Shown here piece after piece: positions 11,634 through 23,278 of a DNA stretch of 64,000 bases (position 1 is its first letter; the number at the start of each line of letters is the position of its first letter). The translations under genes were made by a program, and so were the position numbers. Where the stretch lies: NCBI GenBank assembly GCA_000827325.1, contig KN832877.1, positions 744,001 to 808,000 of the forward strand, written 5' to 3'. The DNA is from Oidiodendron maius Zn. Lineage: Eukaryota > Ascomycota > Leotiomycetes > Myxotrichaceae. The notes under the pieces are model-generated. The model was not told the DNA's origin and made no database searches. It worked only from the letters and a program-made list of their open reading frames with translations.

Positions 11634-12810
11634 TATGCTTGCTTGAATTGAACCATGGGAGGAGAGCTACCTGTAAAGTATATGACAGACCATAAGGAGG
11701 TTGATGCTATGCTACCGAGGCTCCTAAAAAGAGGTAAGCACAAGCAAGTGTCCGCCCACTTATGCGCTCCAATCTCAGTCGTCAATTTGCCCGCGACAGA
11801 TGTCATTGGATAAAGTTAGAGCCTACAAATCACTCCAAAGATATCCAAGGTTCAGTTACAAGGACAACTGAATTGACGGTAGTCCACTAGACTCGTATCC
11901 GCAATTACATATCAGCAAAAGATTATAAAAGGGACTCGCTTTAATATTATTTCTAGCCTTCCTAGAGCCGCTTTGACCAATTCCAGAGCCTATTCTTCCT
12001 TTAGCATCGTCGTGCACCCAGCCAGACATCTCTTGATCAGGAATCCTTTCAATGTCCCAATCGGCCAATATAAAGGACGATGGGACTATACGATATTAGA
12101 TTGCAGCACAAGGACATATGCATCTCGGCACTCATGGTTCGAGAATCTACGTAAGTCATTCTTGGATAGAATTAGAACGGTTCCAAAATATCGGAGCCTT
12201 CAAATCTCTGGCTGGCAGAATGCCAGGAATATAACAGGGACAAAGCCGGTGATTTTGTGCAGTGGTGCAGATTTGATTTCTGCTACATAGTATATTTCGG
12301 CATGCGATTTGACGCGTGAATGTAGGTGCCTTATATGGAAGCTCACTTGATGGCTCCTTCCTGAACTTTAGAAGTGAGTCCAACATTGCTGCTCACGCCT
12401 CTTCAATCAACAGCGAGACATGGTGTTGTATAGGACCAAACATTGTCCAGTCAATTGATGGGCCTGAGCCTATGGGCTAACTATGAGAGATTAAGAGATT
12501 AAAATATATCTTTAGAGAAACCTACAACAGTAGTTAATATTAGAGGTGATGCGTGGCGCTCAGGGAAAGAGCTTAAAATTGGTGCCTTCTTCAGAACTGT
12601 TGCCCTATCGATAAGGCAATAGCAATCCGGTCTAACCCGACTTGGACGCCAGGCAACCTCGAGTGTCTAAGCCACCAGTGACGAACCAACAAACCTACCA
12701 ACTTCCTACTGATTCTCACTATTCTAGTCTGACCCTCTTTCCCTACGTCTGTTTCGATCAAAGTCTTCATTATCAAGAGAGCCAGCAATCTCAGGATTGA
12801 CAGTCATACG
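11634..12810. other. 1.2-kb intergenic region with no recognised gene
   Basis: Holds the GH127 and Pmp3-like upstream regions. Short frames exist on both strands (for example minus 11856-12068, MADWDIERIPDQEMSGW), but none shows a domain or splices into a longer product that I can recognise. A decayed gene around 11.9-12.3 kb is possible but not shown. Confidence 0.4.
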
Positions 12811-13330
12811 ATGTGCTCCTCCGACCTCTTTCTGGGCCTAATCGCCATCCTCTTCCCACCTATCGCAGGTATGCTTCCTTTACAGACCAACAACTGCTTA
12901 CAGTCCACAAGCTAATATCGTATTAGTCTGGGTCAAACGCGGTATCTGCTCGGCCGACTCTCTCATCAACATCTGTCTTTGCATGCTCGGCTTCATACCA
13001 GGTTTACTCCACGCTTGGTACATCATAGCCAAGTACCCCGAGCTCGAGTACGACCTGATCCCATCAGAAGCCGCCGAGGAAGGTCGTGTGGCGTATATTA
13101 TCGTGCAGTCACCCAACGGAAGCACGACAAGAGTTGCAAAGGGTACTGTGAGACCAGCTGGAACGTCTAACCTAGGCTATGGAACTACGGCTCCTATGGC
13201 ACCCCCGGTTCACCAGTCTGAGAATGGACAGTGGAATAACGATGCTGCTGAGGGAAGCAGCGGGGGCACTGTCCCACCAACATATGCGGAGGCTGTAAGG
13301 GGGGATAATAAGATCCAGAGCCAGGACTAG
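12811..13330 (+). CDS. Pmp3/Sna-type small membrane protein with PPxY tail
   Basis: Exons 12811-12868 and 12927-13330 give 153 residues. The Pmp3 (UPF0057) core occupies the first 55 or so residues: helix one '[17 protein letters not shown]', formed across the intron, then '[19 protein letters not shown]' and helix two '[15 protein letters not shown]'. Short family members (about 55 residues) set membrane potential and salt tolerance. The extended tail here resembles yeast Sna2/Sna3/Sna4 proteins, which travel to the vacuole. The tail ends with '[12 protein letters not shown]', whose PPTY fits the PPxY motif that binds Rsp5/Nedd4 WW domains. An endosome/vacuole membrane protein under ubiquitin-ligase control is therefore the best inference. 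Confidence 0.88.
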
Positions 13331-13523
13331 AGAATCTGCAATGAGAAGTGCGAGAGGGGTGGATGAGTCAAAGTACGTCAATGTAGGGTCTACTGGAAAG
13401 AGCGGAAGGATTTCGCCCAATCATATGGGCCTGACATTAGGACATTTGATGTTCCGGGTATCATAATGGATCTCTACTGTTCAATGGTTCTAAAGGGATT
13501 TGCTCATTCGATTTAATTGATTG

Positions 13524-15107
13524 TTAGCCTACTAAACTCATTGTAGCTTCTGGCCAGCTGCCCCAAACCATTGGTCTATCTGTAACTCTCGTATTCAAAG
13601 GAGCTAGAACCTTCAATCTCCGCTTCTTCTCGTCAACTTCTGCCATGTAGACAAATCCCATCACAGACGCATCTCGAATGGTCTCTTGGTTATCTACTGG
13701 AGATGCGTACATCACGGCTAGTATACAATGTAGCATTGCTAAAGAGGGCTCAACCTTTTCGTACAGCTCTGATTCTCCGTCCTCCTGGCCGCCAGGCAGA
13801 AGGGAAGAGAGCAAGGCGTTCGCTGTCGCACGTTAGCGGCAAATATTTCGTTCGGCTTTTCAGCCTAACTTACCTTCTCGAATTTTGTATATTGTGGCGT
13901 CATCAAAACTTATCTGTTGGGTATGAGGGCTCAGTGTTCTTTTAATATCGCCAAAGAAATATTCCTTGATGCTGGCCTCCCGCGACTGCAGCATGAACTC
14001 GTCATCTCTATCTACACAGCCACCAGATTTGTCCAATTTCACGAGAGTAATGGTATCCCCAGTTGTAGTCCTGTAACCAGAAAACCGGCGAAGCATGTCG
14101 CTATGTAATCTTTCTGAGCCCAAAACAAGAATAATGTTAACTGGAACACCATAAGCCAGAAGTCAGGACATATGTTCAAAGGCACAAACCTGAAAACTCG
14201 GATACAATATGCGATATCAGATCGTAACCTCCTTTTCCTTGGCTTATGACACCCGGCGTATCTATTATCATCCCTGAGTTCTTGATATCTAGATCATCAG
14301 ATAGCCTGCTTGTCGCCGCCAAAGCCATTCTCGTCAGGACTGGTTTATACAGCTTTGTGTTATCTTCCGGGCTAGGTAAGCCATAATAATAACACAACGG
14401 CAGTTTTACTGGTACCGGACTTGGCCCACTGGTAGGACTACTCCCCCAGCCTTGCTCTACGTCCATGACGGACGCAAAAGGGACTGCCGTCAGGCTCCCG
14501 GGAAGGGAGAGTAATCCTTCCCTCGAGTCCGCGTTTATCACCATAGGCTGACGCCCAACACGTATAGCATAAGCTGTTAATAGCTTCACAAGGCTAGTCT
14601 TTCCTGCGTTGGTAGGGCCTACCACCAAGACCTTGGGGCATTCACCCCTTCCACCACTCGCATCGTCTCTGAGCTTTTCGAGCGCAAAATGTGTGTTCAC
14701 ATACGATACCATAGGTGTCTCCTCCGCTGTATATTCTTCGCATGTTCCAGTGATTTCGAGCTGACACCCATGCCAGGTGAATATAGCAGCCTTGGTCCCG
14801 CGGAAGGTATAGGTGTGGTTGAGAGCAAGTTCGGTGCCGAAGAGTTCCGCAGTACCTGATATAACCTAGAGCCCTGGTTAGATTTGCTTCAGCGGGGATT
14901 GAGCCAATACTTGCCTTAGCTTCGATACTCCTGCCGATGGCTACTTCAAAGCGCCATTCAGAATTTGCTTGCAAGTCGTGGATAGCGACGGACGATGCAA
15001 TACTTGGCGTTAAGTACGTGGCCTGCAGATTAGCATATTGAGAAGATAGCAGTGCGGATGTGCAGACTTACTGCATGCGCAGCTTGGCCCAAGCCGGGAA
15101 TTGACAT
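13524..15107 (-). CDS. clp1: mRNA cleavage/polyadenylation factor Clp1
   Basis: Clp1 of cleavage factor IA, a P-loop protein of the polynucleotide-kinase family that bridges Pcf11 to the pre-mRNA 3'-end machinery in the nucleus. Start at 15107 (MSIPGLGQAAHA) matches the fungal family start. Exons 15107-15072, 15022-14915, 14865-14190, 14140-13874 and 13822-13524 total 1386 nt, or 461 residues. Visible parts are the N-terminal sandwich 'GTAELFGTELALNHTYTF', 'KAAIFTWHGC', Walker A 'VVGPTNAGKTSLVK', and 'MIIDTPGVISQGKGGYDL'. The second intron (14914-14866) starts with GC (aag|gcaagt) instead of GT; no GT donor restores the frame. The gene is divergent from arb1. Confidence 0.95.
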
Positions 15108-16001
15108 ATCTGTAATTAGTTGTGCGATTGGAGGATCGTTGCCCTTGGGCAGAATTGAGGACGTTCGGCTGTGGATTTGTTGTTGCCAGGGTCTCCGAGA
15201 TCTCAGCCTTGTGGGGGCCCAGCTTCATATAACGTAGAAATTATGCCCCGAAGTTGCAAGTGGTCCGCAGCAATGGACAACGAATATCGTTGGAAGAGAG
15301 TTCCTGACTATACATGTTCAACATTCTTCGAGGCACAGCTGTACCAAGTATACCCGACTAGAAGCCCTTTTTGAGAGAAACTTGTGTTAAAAGCTCCCTT
15401 CATTAGGGTTCCCAGATCATTGTTTGCTACTGCAGGAGATGCCGCGGAATAATACAAACGGGTTCTTCAGATCCTCTGCATTCACTCAAGGAGCTCTATA
15501 GCACCTCTAAAGGGTTATAAATAGGCACTGGGTGCGAGTGAATTCGGTCGACTTTCCGTTGAGGCATTCCGTTTAAATCACTCCCTCCTTTGTTCCATCA
15601 CTCTCCTTACTTCATCCTGTCGCTCAGACGTCCACAATTTAATATCAAACTGCGTCTGACAGCCTCATTCTTTATTGCTCCTCTGTTCAGTGCGCGTCTC
15701 TAGAGGGGATATCTAGGTATCATTGTAGGTCCTACGGCCCTATCTCCCTTTTCTCTTATTCTATGCCGTTGTCTATCCACTTGACATGACCTCGGCGTGT
15801 CTACTCTATTCAACTCGCCAGTGACTATAAGTATATTCAGGGGTGTCGTCAAACTTTGTCCACCGTGTTGCAAGCGTCACTCGGTGTATCAGAAGCACGA
15901 TTAGGCGTGTGAAGGTGAGCTCGACCACTCCCATTCTCCGTTCTTCGTTTCCTCTATTTCCCTTTAGTGTTGTCTAACTACTCCTAGACCTCAAAGCCAT
16001 C
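15108..16001. promoter_or_regulatory. divergent upstream region of clp1 and arb1
   Basis: About 890 bp between two divergent RNA-processing genes. The arb1-proximal half is pyrimidine-rich (15590-15800), and the last part holds a likely 5'-untranslated intron of arb1. No ORF here looks coding. Exact start sites cannot be seen. Confidence 0.5.
15915..15987 (+). other. probable intron in the arb1 5' untranslated region
   Basis: Donor gaag|gtgagc and acceptor actcctag, with a branch-like ctaac about 10 nt before the acceptor. It ends 14 nt before the arb1 start codon. This is a sequence prediction only. Confidence 0.45.
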
Positions 16002-17931
16002 ATGAATTCTTCTCCTGCTGTGCACGCGGACGAGCTCTCACGTCGCATCAGCAACCTTGATCTGACTTCTCTCCGACAGCAATCCATTGCCACCTCTGAA
16101 CATGGACAGAGCTACACTACCGAAGAACTCCACCATCTGGGGCCTGATGGAGAGGGTCACAATACCCATGCAGCTGCTTATCATGGAATAAAGACCCCGC
16201 CTGAAGTCCCCGCGCCTCCGCCTTCGCCACATAATGACAATAGTGCATCGGACGGTGCGCTTGCAGATGTTGATACAAACACTGACGGCCCTGCCAAGCA
16301 AGCTGCCAAGAAAAAGAAAAAGAAGAAAAAGGGTGCAAAGAGTAAGAGCAAGAGACCTGTTCCAACAGGATTCGAAGGTCAGCACTGCCTTCTCATAAAT
16401 GAGGACGATGTTAACAAAGACCCCGTAGAGTTCTATGCCGATGCGCCAGTCACCCCTCACGAGTACCAAGAGGAGAGCTACGTTTACTCTAGGCAAGTTC
16501 CTTAGAACTCTCATCTATCAATGCTAATATGCCATTATAGCGCCCGTTCCTTCCATGAGTAAGTCAGATTTTCAATCTTCGAGAACTACGTGACTAACGC
16601 CCTTGATAACAGACGTATTCAGACCTGCATCCAACGTTATAGAAAGCGCCGCTGCATTGACTCTACTCGATCTAATATTCTCACCAAGTACTTGATGCTT
16701 GGAGGTGTAGACGCTAGCGCCACTAAACAGTTCACTGGAGGACTTGATAGAGAGACGATCGAAAATTCTACAGCACAAGAGATCGCGGATATACAAGCTA
16801 CGGACTTTATTCGGTCTGGGCATGGTAATGAGAGATTCTTTGACCCATCCAATCCTGAGAACTGGGTTGTGGACTTTGAAGGCATTGCAAAAGGTTTCTT
16901 GTAAGCATTTTCTGATGAGAATTTCATAATATTATCTCATTGTCTTAGTTCATCTACTGCGCCCAGGCGCCTACCATCAGATACGGAGCAAGAGATCAAA
17001 AATATCTGTGGAGTCATTAGAAACTTCCTCAATTACATCCTGCTTCATTCAGTCTGCCCAGAGTACACGGAAAATGTAATGGCTGCACGCAAAATCTGTG
17101 ATCTGGCCGAAAAGGAGCTTGGGGACATTAGGCTACTCCACCATATGCTTCCAGGCGAGTTCAACCGTGCTGCCTCAACCCTGTATGGAGGCAAATCACA
17201 GGATCCGCCTGGAGATCGGACGTGGGAAAGTGACACCAGCACTGAAGATGGTATACATTCTTCTGGCAAGTATCGACAACGTATTGCAACTGCTGAATAT
17301 GTCTTTAAGACTGTCGTTTCATTTGAAGGATCGGATGAGATGTTTAAGGCAGTCTCGAATGGTAAAGTCGATGTCGTCAACACCGAGACAAAGTTTGTGG
17401 AAGTCGTTGAGATTGACCATGCTGATATGACAAGCATCCACAAGTATTCCAGCACGAGTCCGCCTCTCGGTGTCACCGAGTCTATCAACGCTCTGGGCAA
17501 AATCCACGTCAAGCCTTGGGATGGCCCTGGTTATTATGCAGAAGACATGACAGATGGCGAAGACGAAGGCGGAGAATATCCTGCTTCACAAAGAGATGCT
17601 GCCATTGAGACGTTTTGGCTTGAGGCCTACATATTAGATCGCTGCTTTGTGGGTATGAAATTTCAAGTCGCCATTCAAGAGCTGAATATTGGTCTTAAAT
17701 TCATCAGGGAGGTGGGCGGAATTTATTGCTCCTTCCACACAATCCTTCCCAACGAAAAGGTTATTGAGAATTGGAAAGAGCCACGTGAGACCTAGATGTT
17801 CTTTACTAATTGGCAAATCTTGCTAACAATCTCCAGTTCCAAATACCAGGCCACCACCAACCGAGGACGATCCAGATGCGGAAGAGAATGCAACGGTTGC
17901 AGAGATAGAGAGAGGACTTCGACAGGAATAG
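16002..17931 (+). CDS. arb1: Argonaute siRNA chaperone (ARC) complex subunit Arb1
   Basis: In fission yeast Arb1 binds Argonaute with duplex siRNA in the ARC complex and is needed for heterochromatin and siRNA maturation. Five exons, 16002-16492, 16541-16558, 16613-16900, 16949-17784 and 17837-17931, total 1728 nt (575 residues). A disordered N-terminus contains an eight-lysine run (near residues 105-112). The core follows: 'RIQTCIQRYRKRRCID', 'ILTKYLMLGGVDASATKQF', 'NPENWVVDFEGIAKGF'. The first intron uses a GC donor (tctag|gcaagt), and the second exon is only 18 nt. Splicing the last intron replaces an early stop at 17793-17795 with the acidic tail 'PPPTEDDPDAEENATV'. Its presence implies RNA silencing in this organism. 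Confidence 0.88.
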
Positions 17932-18698
17932 AAATGACCAGGAGAGAAGACAACCGTCGATGTATAGCTTTCGGGCTTGAGAGCTGCGGGAGGATTGAAG
18001 TCACCCTAATTCTTGCTTCACCACGCAGTCTCGCATTTTAGGACACTTTAAGTTTCCAAGTGTCTATCTTTCCTTCCCCTTTTCAACTTCCTTTAAAACC
18101 ATTGCATTGTGTGGCATTTCTCTAGAACTTAGGCCCATTTGCCTACATGGCGTTCCTCGGTGTTGAGGTAGGGGAACAAGGGGAAATTCGCCAGAGGGTT
18201 TTGGTCGACAGCGGGAGTGTTAGCCTGGATTTCATAGCTGTTGCAGATCTTCCGATAACAAAACATGACTTCTCAAATTGTGAGCAGCTATTAAGGTCTA
18301 TTTCTCGCCCAACTCGTAGCCTGTCACGCCCTGGGGTCAATGCTCAACCCTGCAGGGTAGAAACTTAACTATCTCGTGGCATGGGCCACAGACCACAAGC
18401 AGGGATTTCTGCACATAATTTCGAGCAGATCGACACTACTTTTTTTTGGGGGTAAAATTGAGTATGCTTTTTATGTGGTAAGAATGTGGATTCATTGATC
18501 CTGTGTATTTATATTCGCCTATGGACTTGAAGTAAATGCTGCAGCAGTCCTATCAAGACACAATCGCTGCCATAGCATGACTGGAAAATAATGCAGTCTA
18601 ATGTCCCACCCAATATACCGGTACAGTCCTGAACTACCAACGCCATCAATAGACCGTGACATTAATATGTAGGCAATTATTCTGCCGCACTGGCCCAT
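17932..18698. other. intergenic region between convergent arb1 and GT25 genes
   Basis: About 770 bp of downstream sequence. A 73-codon frame at 18147-18368 contains 'VLVDSGSVSLDFI', faintly like a retropepsin active site, but nothing else supports an element. The rest shows no coding signal. Confidence 0.4.
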
Positions 18699-20038
18699 TC
18701 ACCACTGCTTGACCCAGTCATCGGTGCCTTTGATGAGCGGCTCCATATTCAACCTCGCGCTGAGGACAATCGTCTCAGTGCTGCCTTTCTCGCGGACCTC
18801 CTTGGAGTCACCCCCCCTGATATCACTATCCTTGTTTACGGAGCCGGCAGGGCGGTGATGGTGCATGAGCTGTGGCTCAACAGAGTAGCACTGCAGATCC
18901 AGGTACCCGTCGCGGCAAAGGTATGCCAGGGCGTTGTCGATGGCGAGGCTCGAGCCTCCCTTGACTGCGAGGGCCATAAGGATCTTCTGTGCACCTCGGT
19001 ATGAGACAGCGTACGCGAAACTACAGAGTGGTGCCCCAGCCCTGTGTACCATGCGGGTGCCTTCTGGAAAGTCCTTCAGGGCTTTTATCGACTTCTGGTG
19101 TTGCTTGGGAGCGACAGTCTCGTCATTCTCAATCAGGTACCTTCGGTCGTCGTTCTTGGGAAGAACTTCGCCGCAGTGGCCGGGCCAAATGACGTCCCAG
19201 TCGTCGCCATAAGGGGAGTGTTGGCGGTCGGTGAAAGAGACACCCGAGAGCTGACGAACGCCCTTTGCAAGGTCGACCATCTGGCCAGTCAGGCGAATAT
19301 CCCAATCTGCATCATCCTCAAAGATGAGTACAGATGCAAGATTGTGCTCAATAACACTGTGGGGGAAATTGATTAGTATGCAGGGACTCGTATCATGTCT
19401 TACACCCAAGCCGATCTCTACTTACCTCCGGATTATATTCAGGTGACCCCTCCAGCAGCCCATCGCACCTCCGGTGAGAGTCATTCCCTGCGTGAAGTTG
19501 TTAGCCCTTGGAAGCGGTGGTTATGCGAGACGTGCATACCGGCGGTTTGGCCTTGTCTTGGACATCCTCCCCTCGCACGCTGTCATAAAAGTCGACATGG
19601 AAGCCGGTCAGTGACGCTGCCAGCGCGATCGCATCCCTCTTGTCGTAACGCTCCTCCAGCCCCAATACATAGACCTTCTCGAACTAGAAGGTCGATTGTC
19701 AGTTTCTAGCCAGGGACGGTTGACAAGTGGGAGAAGAAAAAGGTATCGCATACCCCTAAGGTTGCGTTGCTTGCACGGCCTATCTCGGAGGTTGTATCTG
19801 GCTGCAGCCGATTGAAGGAAGCAGACTTGTAGTTGGGAGGGGGCAATTTGCTATTTGTCGTAGTCGACGTGAAGGAGGTCTTGGGGATGGCCCATCTCGT
19901 AGCGGATCTGTCCGGGCCCAGCGAGAAAAGTATCACAAAAGAGAACACCGCGCACGCGACAAGCACATAAGGAGACGTCTTCAAGGAAATCATCGTGGCT
20001 GCTCTTGGTCGCACGACAGAGGCAGCGCCGTGCTCCAC
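18699..20038 (-). CDS. GT25-family glycosyltransferase, type II membrane protein
   Basis: Exons 20038-19754, 19683-19540, 19487-19426 and 19356-18699 give 382 residues. A short basic N-terminus is followed by one hydrophobic helix ('PYVLVACAVFSFVILF', about residues 23-40), so the protein is probably a Golgi-lumen type II enzyme. The catalytic domain starts 'FEKVYVLGLEERYDKRDAI' and continues with 'GAMGCWRGHLNIIRSVIEH' and the acidic metal/nucleotide-site pattern 'VLIFEDDADWDI', all typical of family 25 (LPS glycosyltransferase-like) enzymes. A downstream block, 'FAYAVSYRGAQKIL', is also family-like. Donor and acceptor sugars are unknown; fungal members are little studied. The gene is convergent with arb1. 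Confidence 0.88.
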
Positions 20039-22036
20039 GAAAACGATCGAGATTGTGTCTGGGCGAGGTTCGTCCCGAGAGAAATAAAAAATAGTGTCGG
20101 GGAGATATTGGAGGGGGGCCGTAAGATCTTCTCTTCGCCCTGCGGCCGGGGATTAGGGGATGGCGGCAGCGATAGTGAGTGAGTGGAAGGGCTTCAAATA
20201 GGGCACCGCGTAATCTCGACGTAGCAGCACCTCGTATAGAGGGTTAGAGGTGGAGCGGGAGGTGTGATGATGGAAGGGATTTAAATCCAGACGCGGAACC
20301 AACTCCAACTTTTTAGGGGGGGTCTGGGCCAAAAGAAAGCCCCGTTGCCCGTCGCGCCCCGACAGGTAGGGCCAGCGGCTGACAGTTTGGGCCAGTGTTC
20401 CAATGGTAATCAGGACGGGAATGTAACCAGTCGGAGTTTGGGGGTCTATCCAAGCACCAATGGTCGCAGCATGGCTTCGATACGAGGCCATTTGCCTCTG
20501 CCGAAGATCATAGTCAGTCCCCAGGGAGAGATATCAGCCACGGGGATCCTCTCTTTTTTTGCTTCGGACGCTCTCTGCGGCGCCGGGTTCGAACCTTGCG
20601 CCGACGAGGCGTGTATCCGTCAGGAAGGAAGATGCAGACGGTCTCCACCGCGCGCTACTGGTCGATCTGGAAGGCAGACAAACAGGAGAAAGTCGACAAC
20701 GGCACGGTCCCTGGGCTCGGCCGCCTAATCAGGCCTAGACTGCCCTGCCACACTAAACTATCTTTGTCCGCCTCACCACCAAGCCACCAAGCTGTGTACT
20801 CCTGATGCTCGATTCAGGGGCAGTTCGTGGTGTGGTACATGCAGGTCGGTTTGTGTGACATGGTACGCATATGGTGCATGTACAACAACTGGCATTTAAG
20901 GACGCGGAGAATATTAGAACAGCCATTATCTTGACCGCGTCTCTTTCCCGACTCTAAATCCAACTCGGAAGAGAGGATCTGCCAAGGATTGCCAGATGAC
21001 TAGTCTGTGCCCTGAAATTACCGCCCACAGACATGAACCAAGATTATGCATCGCACCACGTAGAGGTACTGTAGAGCCCTGAAATACACCCTGGGGACCC
21101 CAGAAGGGCTTCGGCGTCATCTGCCACCCTTCCGGTTCCCCTTCCAAAATAAACCTGGCCATGGTGTGCCCTGTGCCCCGTGCCTTGTCTCTGTCATACT
21201 AAATCCACTTTCTACAGCATCCTGAATCCTCACATCCTGTCTCCTCTCTCTGTCGGCTGCATTTCAGTAGTTGCCATTGAAGATATGAGACTGTCCAGCC
21301 AATTAGGAACGAATCTCCTCGTGGCACAGAGTCTGGATATTGCCCGATCCCTGCAAGGGGCTGGAGAGAAGAGTTTCAGGATGGTTTTCTGATGCTCATT
21401 CCCTCCAATTTAGATTATACCAGATTAACAAGCGAGGGGCAGGCATCATTCAGCCACACATAATAGCCTCACTCGAAAACAACCGCTGGGTCCTCAGGCC
21501 GTTCGGGCATTATGCACATAACTACCTAGGTATCAGCTGTCGACGAGCATTAAATAGCTATGGGTATAAGTATTATCTTTCTCATATACTGCATAATTTA
21601 CGCACATGGTATAGCTATCAGACCAGCCTTAATTGAGTTCGATATCACCTCGGGGGGTGTCATTACTGTACAATCACCGCCAGCTTCTTAATACGACATT
21701 GCGACGTTAAAACTATCGTTCTAAAATTTCTAGAAGTCATCTTTTCTAAACAACATGTAGGGAGAAGCTTCGTCCGCCAGCCCACGGAATATAAAGGTAG
21801 CTTTCCTGCAATAACCCACGGAAACCCGAATCTGGTCAACGTTGATGCCGATTGCGGGGTTCCATTCTTGCGCCCTTGGAGCGGGGCAGACCGTCATGCG
21901 ATATCCCGATGGTGGATTCAAAACTGTATATATAAGCCGGATGCTGGATACTACCCACAATTTATTTTATTTTCCTTCCATTGTTCAATGATACATAGAT
22001 GAACCTCCTCTTGACAATTTGACACTGTTCAAACGT
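20039..22036. other. 2-kb divergent intergenic region (GT25 / quinone oxidoreductase)
   Basis: Long upstream region for both neighbours. A GC-rich part (20150-20780) carries overlapping open frames on both strands with no domain and no splice continuation; I judge them non-coding. The part next to the oxidoreductase has a TATA-like box (listed separately). No tRNA fits: the 'gggttcgaacc' at about 20584 has no matching stem. Confidence 0.5.
21927..21936 (+). promoter_or_regulatory. TATA-like box of the quinone oxidoreductase gene
   Basis: tatatataag lies 101 nt before the chosen start codon. That would put transcription start about 70-80 nt upstream of the ATG. It is a prediction from sequence alone. 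Confidence 0.35.
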
Positions 22037-23278
22037 ATGTCTGCAAGACTCACATCTTCTCTCTTATCACGAACAATAGCAGCACGACCCAGCTCCCGTC
22101 TATTGCAGCTCCGAAGCCAGCTCGCGCACCCCTCACCTACGCGTACAATGGCGACAGCAGTCCCCAAGACGATGAAGGGCGTTCTTATTGAGAAGACTGG
22201 CGGCGTTGAAGTCCTGGATTACCGGACGGACCTGCCAGTGCCTACTCCAAAGGAGGGTGAGATCCTCGTCAAGAACGACTTCATCGGCATCAATTTCATT
22301 GATACGTGCGTTTGCCTACCGCTCACGCTCTCTTTTCTAATATGCGCCTACAATATATTTTCTAATAAGCTCACTAACACCCCACCGCAGCTACTACCGC
22401 AGCGGCCTTTACCCATCTCCCAAGCCCGAGATTTTAGGCCGCGAAGGCGAAGGCACCGTGATAGCCACGGGCTCGGGCAATCTCCACAATCTCAAGGTCG
22501 GCGATCGCGTGGTTTACATGGGAACAGGTGCCTATGCTGAGTACACCGCAACGCCATCTGCCAAAGCGCACATCGTACCCGCAGCTCTCGAGCCCGGCAT
22601 TGCAGCCGCGGCGCTGCTGCAGGGTTTGACTGCGCTGACGCTGATCCGCGAGGCGTATGCCGTGCAGAAGGATGACTGGGTGCTGGTGCATGCGGCCGCG
22701 GGCGGAGTGGGGTTGTGGTTGTGCCAGCTTCTGCGAGTAGTGGGGGCGAGAACAATCGGGACGGCGAGCACGGAGGAGAAGTTGGAGTTGGCGACGAAGA
22801 ATGGCGCGAACGTCGTGATTAATTATAAGGAGGAGAAGGATTTTGTTGGAAAGGTGAAGGAGATCACAGGGGGTGAGGGCGTGAAGGTTGTGTTTGACAG
22901 TACAGGAAAGGACCAGTTTGAGAATGATCTAGAAGTTGTGGCTAGGAAGGGCTCCGTGATTAGCTATGGCAATTCAGTAAGTAGATTTGACTTGTGCCTC
23001 TCTAATTGCTTGCTAATCGAGTATAGTCTGGACCTGTGCCCCCTTTTGCGATTTCACGGCTTTCAGCGAAGAACTTGAAAATTATGAGGCCCACCCTTTT
23101 CCATTTCATCTATACCCGAGAGGAATTCGAGCACTGGACAGGAGAACTGTTTGATTTCATTATTAAGGATAAGTTGAACACGAGAATCCATGGGATCTAT
23201 CCTCTAGCGGAAGTTGCACGCGCACATACAGATCTCGAAGGACGAAAGACGACGGGTAAACTGCTGCTCAAACCATAG
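22037..23278 (+). CDS. NADPH:quinone oxidoreductase (zeta-crystallin type, zinc-free MDR)
   Basis: Medium-chain reductase that passes one electron from NADPH to quinones. Exons 22037-22305, 22391-22976 and 23027-23278 give 368 residues. The ATG at 22037 adds about 37 basic, Arg/Ser-rich residues (MSARLTSSLLSRTIAARPSS) that resemble a mitochondrial presequence. A second ATG at 22148 (MATAVPKTMKGVLIEK) would give a cytosolic form. Family marks are 'KNDFIGINFIDTYYRSGLYP', joined across intron 1, the NADPH motif 'VHAAAGGVGLWLCQL', and 'FDSTGKDQFENDL'. The catalytic zinc ligands of alcohol dehydrogenases are absent. The gene is convergent with the epimerase gene, 119 bp away. Dual targeting from the two starts is inference. 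Confidence 0.92.

Noticed and set aside
11856-12386. Cluster of short minus-strand frames as a gene beside GH127
   Set aside because: I could not join them by splicing or see a domain; noted only as intergenic.
18147-18368. Retropepsin-like 'LVDSGS' in a 73-codon frame, possible retroelement scrap
   Set aside because: A single three-residue active-site match is too weak; no reverse transcriptase, integrase or LTR nearby.
20578-20600. tRNA-like T-arm 'gggttcgaacc'
   Set aside because: The stem does not pair over five bases, and no anticodon or D arm fits upstream.
20153-20805. Overlapping open frames on both strands upstream of the GT25 gene
   Set aside because: GC-rich region makes stop-free frames likely; no recognisable motif or splice continuation.
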